DNA from: Owenia fusiformis
Taxonomy: Eukaryota > Annelida > Polychaeta > Sabellida > Oweniidae
Direction: 5' to 3'
Assembly (NCBI GenBank): GCA_903813345.2
Contig: CAIIXF020000011.1
Span: 18,397,754-18,461,753 of the forward strand
Length of the DNA stretch: 64,000 bases
A model generated the notes under the pieces. That model was not told the origin of the DNA and did not search any database. It was given only the letters and a program-made list of their open reading frames with translations. The number at the start of each line of letters is the position of its first letter. Within the stretch, counting starts at the first letter, position 1. This document shows positions 1 to 10,400 of this stretch, in pieces. A program made the translations under genes and the position numbers.

Positions 1-520
1 TTATTTGCTTCAAATTGCATGTTATAACCAGTAATCATCACTGACAGAACGCAGACAATAACTGCATATATGGAACACACATATATGCAGCTGCATATAA
101 CAAACATCCACGGAGAATACTGACTGCATATACGGGTACTGTCACTGAGTATATGTGCTTATATTCAGACATACTTTGCATATTTGCTGTTTACTTGTGA
201 TTATATGCAGCGCTGAAACTGCATATACCTGCTTATTTGGGATAGACAAATATAAGCAGTTGAGTATACTAGATATATATAAAAATTAAAACTGATTATA
301 TTTGCATATAATCTGCATATATGCCACTTTTCATGAGTATTTCTGCATATTTTGAGATAAGTAATATGCAGCATGTGAGTATATTGAGACATGCACAAGA
401 ATATAAACTAACTACATTAGCATATATAGAGTCAAGATCGGTATATTTGACATATTCTTGCTTATTTAGGAGGACTGGTAGACGCTGTTTTGTGAATTGG
501 GCATAAACATCTGTTAATGT

Positions 521-2334
521 AAATTCCTATTTATGAGCATTTGAGTGTTGTAGCTATAGGTTTGGTTTACTGTACTTGTTTTTTGGGGTAAGAGATTTGA
601 AAAAATTGCACATAAACAGCTTTTACGTTTTTATAATTTATTTTAAATTTCTTTAGATTTCTATGTACAGAGTAGGCCAATGAGACGACCTCTATAAGTA
701 ATAACTTCAAATAGTATACATGTCATGATATAGGGAGAAAATCATTGTTACAACTTATTAGCCCCGTGAAATAATATCGCTTGAAGATGGCAATGTTTTG
801 ATCCACCTCTCATATCGCTTGATACATATATAGACATATTTACATTGCACTGTAATTATATTTCTTCCTTTAAATGATACATAATTATCGTAGGCAAAAA
901 TATGAATGCCTATTTCAAATCATTGAAAATTATATTCTCTCTCGAATGATAAGCCTAATAATGATTTTACTTTTAAATGGATTTACTCATTATGTTTTGG
1001 CCAAACCTGTATACTGCTAAATGAATATATTTACATTGCATTGTACATGATGTAACATTATATTTCTATCTTTAAAATGGTGCGAACTAATGCTCCAAAT
1101 CAATGTACGCATATTGCCCAATCTTGAAAACTGTGTTTTTTGTAGCAAGATATGGCCTATCTTCCGGTAGCAAATTCTCGTACGATATCGAATTCTGCTT
1201 TCACCATTCAAACTCCTTTCTTCTTCATCCTAGTGTCTTCTACACGTTTCTCAATATCTATGTAAATTCAGCTATCACATGAATTCTATTTTGCGGGAAA
1301 TTTGACACTGCATACAAAGACACTGCTCTGAAGACACTCCTCTGAAGATACAAAGACACTGCTGTGTATTTTATTCAATGATACAAAGACATTAGTTTAT
1401 AGCATACTGTTCAGCCATACAGTATCATGGACCTTCCGAGACAATCAATTTATTAAATTATCAAGATCAATGCCAAATCTTATGTTTACAACAATTTGCC
1501 AGGTGTCTTTATTGTGTTTTTTTTCATTATCAAACTCAATCATCTATCCATTAAGGGAAATAAAAAGCAAGCTAAAGTTTAACTTACGAGAGGCTTCGTC
1601 GTGTTCCTGGGTCTGGCGTGGAGCAAATGGCTGACTGGCTAAATTGCGACATGGGCTTCTAATCAAAAGCCCATGATTGCGCCAATGTGTAGACATTCTC
1701 TAAGTATGGCTTTATGATTATTTACTACTCAACAGACATTGGTCATTTGGCAAGCTTAATGTTTCCCTGTCAACCACCTGTGTGCGTGTCAGTACGATTA
1801 TTACTTGCGCATCATAGCTCGGAGACATGCAGTTTGCTCAATATCCACCCCCTCATTTTTAGTTATTCAATAACAAAATATATTGTTAAAACATAAAATA
1901 CTAAATTCTGCGACATTTTGCTGCTATTGAACAGTCATAATGCTGTTTTGATGAACCAATGATTTGACATCTCTAATAAGTAATCTAAACATAAACAATT
2001 ACTAATTACCTGACACAATTGCACATAGGGGCCGGATGTTTGGAGAAGCACCTTGATAGTTGAAACCAGGAATTGTTTTGAATGGTATTTGTGATTTGTA
2101 TAGAATTACCTTTTCATTCTTAGCATTCAAAATACAAACTAATAATTCACTTTTTGATGTATTCCGTTTTAATTCAAATAACAAGCTTATTCATAGTAAA
2201 TCTGAATGACATTCTGATGATTTAAGAATTGTATTAATCTTGCGTCAAGATCCTTGACCCCCTCCCGACATAATACATGTATCTCTTTAATAATCTGCAA
2301 TCAAGAGATTGATAGACATAATTTAATCAGATAA
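521..2334. other. No gene recognised
   Basis: AT-rich DNA with only short chance ORFs. It lies between the left TGCATATA arm and the small ORF at 2335. Confidence 0.6.
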
Positions 2335-2520
2335 ATGCCTTATCTAGTTGTAAAATATTTGTTCGGACCCTTATTTTATATTTGTGTAGGCCTTGGTGTA
2401 TATTATCTATATGGGGATTCAGCAGGGGATTATTGGGTCAAATGTATTTTCCTCCCTTATGTCTGGGTCACATTTGCCGCGATTCATCGGCCGCTGATTG
2501 AGTATTTTGTTCCAGACTGA
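2335..2520 (+). CDS. Possible small membrane-protein ORF, 61 residues
   Basis: ATG directly follows an in-frame TAA. The product starts MPYLVVKYLFGPLFYICVGL, with two hydrophobic stretches separated by YLYGDSAGDYW, and ends VTFAAIHRPLIEYFVPD. The composition looks protein-like rather than random, but I recognise no family and see no splice partner. Chance ORF remains possible. Confidence 0.28.
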   Translation: MPYLVVKYLFGPLFYICVGLGVYYLYGDSAGDYWVKCIFLPYVWVTFAAIHRPLIEYFVPD

Positions 2521-2745
2521 AATATGGGTTGCAATCAAATGTTTCGAAAGCCATTCACCATGATTTAAGTAAAACATATCATTAAAGCTCTTTTTTAGAC
2601 ATTCAATCAATTTAAATTAATCAGGTTTGAATGCGATTGCATACATGTGTTTGCAGATGTAGTGTATTTTACTCACATTTTCACATAATAAGAGCTGTCA
2701 TTTGACATGTAATACTGAGTTTTCAATATTTTGATACAATTGACT

Positions 2746-3169
2746 AGATGCGAGTAGAAATAATCTTGATTTACGTCATTAGATATTCAAAATTCAGTCA
2801 AAGTGATGTCATATTTGAATTCTACATGTAAAAGTACATCTAGAAAGATGGTTTCGAAAATTGTTTATCAGCTTTGAAAATTTAATTTTTTTTGAAAATG
2901 TGACTTCTTGTTCGGGTTGATTCCCCATAGACCCCATGTTACAAAATCACAAAAAGTGTAATATCTTTTCTTGTATTTGACAAATAAAATTTTCTTTTAC
3001 TGGACATATTTTAATTTGCATACCTATCAGATGCACAAGGGTTATATGAACATTGAACCACTAAAATAGATGTAATTTAAGTTAAAGGGAACTTTCTCCT
3101 ATACCCGCCATGTTATCTGACCCGAACGAGCCACCTGGTGGTCAAACTGGTAACTACCTACTCGCATCT
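2746..3169. mobile_element. MITE candidate with 12-bp TIR AGATGCGAGTAG
   Basis: AGATGCGAGTAG at 2746-2757 and its reverse complement CTACTCGCATCT at 3158-3169 bound 424 bp without coding capacity. No clear target duplication, so this is less certain. Confidence 0.5.
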
Positions 3170-4840
3170 GCGTTATTGTTTATTATTTTGCGATAATTAC
3201 AGCTTTAATCGGGGATAGAGATTTCGACAAAGTACACGTACATTTAGTATAACAAGTCAAAAACCTTTTTTACTTTACATCATAATCCCGGGATCATAAT
3301 TTACTAGGAACCCAGATGCTAGAGGAAGCAGAAGATAAACTCACATCAAATACGCTAAATGAAATTATTGAAAATATAATTGGTATTAAAATTCTCAATA
3401 TTTTATTTCAACAAATGTCTTGATCTCAGATATTACTTTCCCATGGATTTAAAAATCATCCCAGAACTAATTATAGGTAACACCATTGTGCACAAGCCGT
3501 CTGATTGCATTACTCGCTAAAATAACATCCTTAGAAGTGAACAATCCAAACATCTGATAATAATGACGTAGCTAAAGTCCCCCCTCCCGGTATCCATGCC
3601 CACCTTGTTCAGTTGTATCCTTAAAATGTTGAACTACCTTTTGCATACCTTCAGAGATAATCGGTTAATTTCTGAATTTAAAAGAAATTCAATTATACAA
3701 TGTAGCACGGGGATTTAGAAAAACTGGCTATAGAAATTAATCCATTTAACTATATCAAACGGATTAATATCAGTGAGAACTAAACTCATTTGCAAGAATT
3801 GAATAATTAGGGATTAAAGTTTTGTGAATGTATTTGGGAATGGAAAACAAAGCAAGGTCCAATTCAAATGAAATTTTGCTTCACAAAACTGCACCGAAAC
3901 ATTGAAAAGTACACGAAGGCAACCGCATTTGCAATCTATAGTTCTCAAAAAGCAGGGTTATTAAAAGCCAGTTTCAAACTGAAGTTAAAAAGCCGGTTTT
4001 TGAAACCCAGTTCCTAAAATTCAAATTAGAATACTATCTTTCTTTTCTATTTAAACTTAAATCAATTTATTATAAACAAACTATCCCGGGCAAACTATGA
4101 CCAAGTGCATCGGGAATACAAAACTCCTGTAAATGAGTTTTATAAGACAATGAAATCAACGCTGATTGAAACATAAACACTATAAAATGATTTAATCTTC
4201 TTTCGATTCCATTACCTGTTATATTTTTTTCTAAATACCGGCTTTACCGGGAGGAATTTAACATGGGGTTTAATTCAAAGGCAAGAATCACTTATTAAGC
4301 GGATTAAAAGATGTTGGACGTCGCTCCAGTGATTTATATTTTATGGTTCTGAATTGATGTGCAGATTTTAAATGCAATCGAAAACATGACCAAAAGAGTC
4401 TAGACTACCATTTTCTTTGATCATGTGGAATGGAAAACAAAGCAGCGATTTGAAAAAGTAAACAATTGAATTCCTATGCATAATCCATGATTTAATACGA
4501 ACGGTGGTAACAGGTTGTTAAATTATAATACCTTCTCAGGAAGAATTAGGTTGCATTGACTCTAAAAGTAGAGATAACAAGTTCAGCGGTGTAGCCAGCT
4601 TTCCGTCGGGGGGGGGGGCGATCTCCATTAAAAACATGGGTTTGCACAAGTATTCTTTATTAGCAACTTATTCACAACTGCAAGGAAGATCTCTCTTTTC
4701 CGGTGTGACTTAAAAGGTGTCGAAAAATCACAATTATAGTAAAAATAGATTATTTCGAAATCCATCCTGTAGTCGCTTATTATACACAGGTAAAGTCATA
4801 TTCATAAAGAACTACGGTACTTACATTCTTTAGTTGTGTT
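3170..4840. other. No gene recognised
   Basis: AT-rich, no coding frame or clear repeat. A run of ten G with GTGTAGCCAG before it (4591-4618) resembles the end of the GGCCCGTAGCCAGG-type MITE seen intact at 51740-51863. Confidence 0.5.
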
Positions 4841-6229
4841 GTTTTATCATGCTTAATAGAAAAATACGCACAAATAGTCCGTTATTTATTTGTATGCTCA
4901 GTTATAAAATGAGCAGAGCAACTTAGAAATAGCTTAATATAGTCAGAAAGAGGCAATTATAATGTGTGACTATATTGCACACTTACAGAGTATTGCGTTT
5001 GCATATATTTGAGTATTCTTAACTCCACGTATAATCAGTGCTTATTTGTGCTGTTCTACAAATAAAGAGGAGCAATACTTGAATATACAGAGTGTTCCAT
5101 ATATGCAGCGAGTATTGTCTCTGTACTGTCTCTGTTTATATGTGCTGAGTATATTTGCTGATTACTGCACATTACAAGAGATTCTTACAAATAGACACTG
5201 CTTATAACAAAGCAATATTCTCTATTTCATATAGTGACCGGTCCAGCTTTTGACCCGTACCGGTCAATTTTCGTTAGCTGCGTATACCAAGGGTGTTAAA
5301 GGTGGAAAGTTTACCTCCTGAATAGAACCTATGGACAGAGACGTTTTATATGTCTCTGCTATGGACAAACTTTCCAATGTCACTATTGTGAAATCTGACA
5401 AAAAGGGTAACCATGTAATAACATAGTTGCTTACCCCTTGCAATGGAATAAATCCTTGGAAAGGGAGGCGTCTCCCTTTCAAAGTTTAAGGAATTGGACA
5501 TTTCTGCTTTATAAATATTCAATAACTTCTACATTTGACCAGATATTTCAATTCTATTTTTCAGAAAAGTATAAAATGAAACATTGGCATCATAATGGGT
5601 TCTTCTATTTCAGGAAGCTTTCGATAATTGAGTACTCGAATAAATCTGAATGCATCGGTGTGCATGATTTTTCAAAAAATTCATTTTTTATTTTTTAAAC
5701 TGTATCCTCTCTCTGGGCCCATTATGTACCTAGGACTACATCCTATATAAATCCCAAAAATTAAGTACAGTGACAATAGTAGTCTCGTTACAACCCCTTG
5801 TGAACCCCCTAAAACCTCCCCACAAGTGTGAGAAGTCTGTGTGAGAAGGCGTTTAGTCTAGTAGAGGGGGGATCACAGAGTCTTGGAGCTAGACTATGAC
5901 AATAGGGATATAAAATGTTTTTGTTATGCCACCACCAGAAGTGCTGACATTTTTTTATAGTCACTAACTTTTTGTGGACGGCATTCGGAATTCGGCGTCT
6001 GTATCAATTTGCGTTCGGGCTCAGTAATAATTTGCAATAACATACAAATTGGTGACATTTTGTGAAGTTAATGCCTTGTTTACACCTTATGATGCAAATG
6101 TATCATTCATTTATCTAATCTGTGTTGTGAATTTAAACGAATTTACTATGTCGAGATAACCCATCATCCCATGTTTGTTACAGTTGTAAGCTACACTTTT
6201 ACATGTAATGTCCTGGACAAGTTCTAATG

Positions 6230-6690
6230 CCTAAGTCACATTTGTTACGGCAACCGTATGGTCTAAATATTTTGTAGCCAAAAGTAATTCTACGACCGCC
6301 GTAGAATTTTTACCTTCATATACTATAGCAGTCATATACATATTCTACGGCAGCCGTACGACGTATTTTGATTTTATTTAGGCAGATCACCCCCAAGTTC
6401 CAATATGGGCTAAGATGTGATGACACACGGCCGCCATAGGGAGTACCTACGACGCCCGTAGGTTTTTGACAAATACCAAGTCAGACGTACTGTATGGCGG
6501 CCGCTATGGCTTGTTAAATTCTCACGGCGACCATAGAAATGAAAAAAGTTATAACTCCGTATCAAAATTACCATGGCGACCTAGTGCCTGTAAATATTCT
6601 TGGATACGTCGTACGGTGAAAGTAGATCTTTACTATATATTTCGATTCTGTGGAAACTAGGATCGCCGTAGAGCAAATGTGGCTGAGTCA
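6230..6690. mobile_element. Palindromic GCCGTAG-rich TIR element
   Basis: Left AGTCACATTTGTTACGGC and right GCCGTAGAGCAAATGTGGCT are inverted relatives. Between them short palindromes such as CTACGACCGCCGTAG, CTACGGCAGCCGTACG and CCTACGACGCCCGTAGG recur. GC-rich words stand out from the AT-rich surroundings. No ORF of note. Confidence 0.6.
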
Positions 6691-6825
6691 TATGTATAGG
6701 CTAGTCTATATTCCTTACTTTTGATTTTATCTTAAACAATAATAAAACTAACAAAAAGGTTAATCTTGCAAGCCTTTCAATTATTAAGTTTTTTCTTCAA
6801 CACTCATATATATTTTCGAGGATGT

Positions 6826-6898
6826 TACAGGGTGGCTCAAAAAGTAGAACCCAACAGTTTCATTCAAATATTTGTTCTGTTCTTGGGGTCACCCTGTA
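6826..6898. mobile_element. ~70-bp TA-flanked CAGGGTG element
   Basis: TA-CAGGGTGGCTCAAAAAG at the left and GGGGTCACCCTG-TA at the right. The ends match the CAGGGTG termini of the larger element at 47146-47987, and the TA duplication suggests a Tc1/mariner-type mechanism. Confidence 0.6.
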
Positions 6899-7266
6899 TA
6901 AATTAACTCCCTTACAAACACTAGATAACAAAACCGGTATTCCAACTTCAGACAAAGCACTACAACTTTCCATTTTAAGTACAGTCGTTTATTGTAAAAG
7001 TTAGTTTAGGACTATGAATGCCAACAATCAAAATTGAATATGTGATCTACATGCACGTCGCTGTTTTTGTTGCATAGCCAGAACAACCTTGTCATGACCA
7101 CGATTTTGTCTTCTCCATTATCGTCATAGTCTTCATGTTAGTTTTCATGATGATCAAGAATATTTTCATGATAAACATGATAATTTTCAGGATGATTAAT
7201 AATCGTCTTCAAGATAGTCATGATAGTTTTCAGGATACTTTTGATACTTTATAATTTTGAGGGTTA

Positions 7267-7459
7267 TCAAAGTCTGTTTAAATTGATCATTTCTGCAGTT
7301 GGTTTCGACTTCTCTACATGTTGATTTTCATGATCAAATCCCATATTCTCTTTCCCTCTATTGTAAACTGCACCATTCTCTTGGCCAACACCATGCATTG
7401 CCTCGTTCTCTTTCCCAATGTCGCGTTCTTTCTTAAGGTCGTCAGGTTCAGGGTTACCA
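7267..7459 (-). CDS. SLC22 candidate exon 9: charged C-terminal tail
   Basis: The acceptor TTTTTAG follows a T-rich tract and opens a phase-2 frame of 64 codons to TGA. The product is acidic and basic with repeated GKEN/GQEN motifs (ERDIGKENEAMHGVGQENGA) and no membrane segment, as expected for a cytoplasmic tail. Support comes from the phase match with both exon 8 donors and from the intact frame. There is no conserved domain. Confidence 0.6.
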
Positions 7460-10400
7460 CTAAAAAGTAAAAAAGGAAACAAAAATATTTATACACCCCC
7501 TTTAAAAAGTTTGGCAACACAAAATCCCCTATTGCTGTATAAAAGCATAGATGTTTTGGAGATTCTTTTTCAAAAATAATTCATATAAGTTATGAAATTA
7601 CCAAATAGTGTAAATTGAATGACAAACAACTACACGAGACTCTCCTCTTACGAGACAAGATTTTGGTCTCAAGTTTTTAGTTTTCTACTTTTGGCGAAAA
7701 GATATTAGAAAGCCAAATAAAAATGTTTGAGAACATGTTAGTCTCGTACGTGCAGGCGAAGAACCTCTGGCCCTGCCCGAACTGTTCTCCCTCCTCTATG
7801 GTTTCAGGGAGCGACATCCCCCTAGTCTCGGGTAGAAATAGCACTAGGACCCCAGAGATTAACGACACGATGCCCAATACAAGATACGGCAATACCCTGT
7901 TTACGTCACCCTACAAAAGAAAATAAACGTTTTTGTGCTCAGTGGACAGTAGGGTCACACCATATAATGTAAGGTCCTTGGAAGAAATACCCCCCCCCCT
8001 CCCTTGTATCAGATAAAACAGATCCAGTGGAGCATATTTAAAACATATAATAGGGATGAAACTAATCCAAAGTTGTGGGTGGATGTGGAGTTATAACTGT
8101 TCTGAATGAAATCATTCAAGCAGGAGGGGGAGTTCAATTTCAATTAGATTTATTCAAGGTTGCCTACCAACAGACCGACATATGCTGAGATGATTCCTGC
8201 TACTCTGGCAGCCATAGAGTTGCAGCCCACTCCCGATGCTCTCAGTGGGGTAGGATAGACTTCAGCAGAGTAAATCCATGCCATATCAAATGATGCCGCA
8301 ATAGCAAGCTTTCCAGCCATTGACAACACAACAATGATAACATTCTGATCTGGAGTGGATATGGAATATGGCATGTAAACAGATGTATAAACCATGTATA
8401 TAAAGGATGCTTTAGTAATTTGTAAACATGTGAATTCATAGTATCGAGGATATGGTTAACAGGACACTTATACAACAAAACAAACATTTCACTTCATTCT
8501 CTTCTTGTAAATACCTTCGCAAGATGCATTCTCACAGGTGATATTCGGCGATATTCCGCCACCACATTGGGCTTCGTAGAATATCAATCGTGAAAGATGC
8601 ACAGGTATTAGTCAAAGCTAAGGGGCGAAATAAGTTCAAAATAAAGAGGACATGGCAATCAATCTCCCTTTATTTACAGCCATACCGCTGCTGCCATTTT
8701 TATATCGGCCCCAAACCTATGTATACGGCATTATGTTTTTCTGTTTTTGAAGACACTATTCCCATTAATAAGGACCCTATCATATAACACACAAGGCCTG
8801 GACTTTGGGGCTTTGGGGTTAAAATGCTTACCTACAGGTACCGCTATGGTAGCAATGAGACAGACACCTCCAAACAGCATAGCAAAAGAAAAAGGCAAGC
8901 GTCTCCCAATGTACATGAAGCCAGATATTACAAAAACCTGGAATGTAAAGAGAAATGATGTGTTTGGATGTCAATGGATTGAAGATTACTACATATGGAC
9001 GACTCCATACTTGTATAGAAAATATAACTCGATGGGATAATATGGTTGGTTTGTTCATGGGCTTTCAACTACTAATTGAAAGCCCATGGTTTGTTCTCCA
9101 AACTTGTAAAATAGGGGCAGATTGCAGATACCAATGTTCAATATTAGAACTATGAATACGTGAATAATCTTGGAATGAAATGTTTCCATACTCAAATGCA
9201 GTAAAAACGGTATTTACATACAGTAAAACCCGTGTGTATTGAACATTTTTTACCAAGAAAAAACGTTCAGTGTTAGTTTGTAGGGTGTCACTACAGTACA
9301 GTAAATGCTGAGGAAGTGTGTCAACTAGAGACAGATGTTCATTAAGACAGATTTTACTGTATATGTACCTCGTCTTGGTCCAAGCCCTTTTGACCTCATT
9401 CCCTTCACACCACAGTCTTACACCACTCCCCGCAAGTTGAGCGAGGAGTAGAATAACAGCGAGTGAATGTTGATATCGAGGAATGATGAGAATAAGAGCA
9501 TGTGCAAAAATGTTAACAAACCTTAGCGACGATCTCTACGGCGCCAGATATGAAAAAGTTGATGTAGGGGTTGCCGCCGAGGTTGGATGTGTTCAAGGAC
9601 AGACCATAGTAGACGAGACTGTTGGCAAACCTGAAAGAGTACCAAATGACAGACCATGCAATGATGCATTCACAAGTGCAAATATAAAGATCATAGACTC
9701 ATTCTCCTCCTTAAATTCAAATGAAATCAATCTATTTACATCAAAAACTATGAAACAAATACTTCAACAGTTGAAATGACCCAATTAGAGATTTCGCAAC
9801 TCACTTATAGCATGTTTATTATTTCCTAACATATAACTTATGAAGCGTTTGATTACGTCATCATTCATTGCGCAGCTCTATATGTCCATAAGTGTGATAA
9901 TCTTATAAATCGTATATCGGTTGTGAAGTACAAATTCTAGTTATTATTTTCCATTAGCCTGTTAAATTGATAACCGACGTTATGCCAACAAGAGAGAGAG
10001 AGTTTCAATATGAACAAACGGTTATGAAGACGTACATGATTTGATGTTTGACAAACAACTTAGACATCTTGATCTTACAGACAAACGATGACAGAACATG
10101 GATGACATGAATGATTGATGTCATTCAAGGTTACGAATCTCAGACACAACGTACGGTGTTCAACGATGTTTAAGGAGATGTCTATGAGAGATGAATATCC
10201 CTTGCAATGGGACTGTAAGCGTAATGTGGATCGATTTAAATGTGAATTTCGGTTTTGCGGATTATTTGCTAATATTTTTTTGTGTATCAAAGATGTTGCG
10301 GACCAGCTTTCTATCGGTTGAAATCACTTATTGTGAGGGGGACAATTGATTGTGTCGTGTCTCCTCGAAAAATGTTCAATCATGTTACTTGGATTATTGT

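Larger units (their letters stand above)
63..5107. repeat. Inverted pair of TGCATATA-rich arms around a 5-kb interval
   Basis: TGCATATATGGAACAC (63-78) recurs as its exact reverse complement at 5092-5107, and flanking segments (GACAATA, CAGTAATCA) match in the same inverted sense. Both arms (about 30-520 and 4840-5230) are packed with GCATATA, TATGCAG and GAGTAT words, resembling the subterminal repeats of a large DNA transposon. The outer ends and any target duplication are not clear and may lie beyond the window start. Confidence 0.55.
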
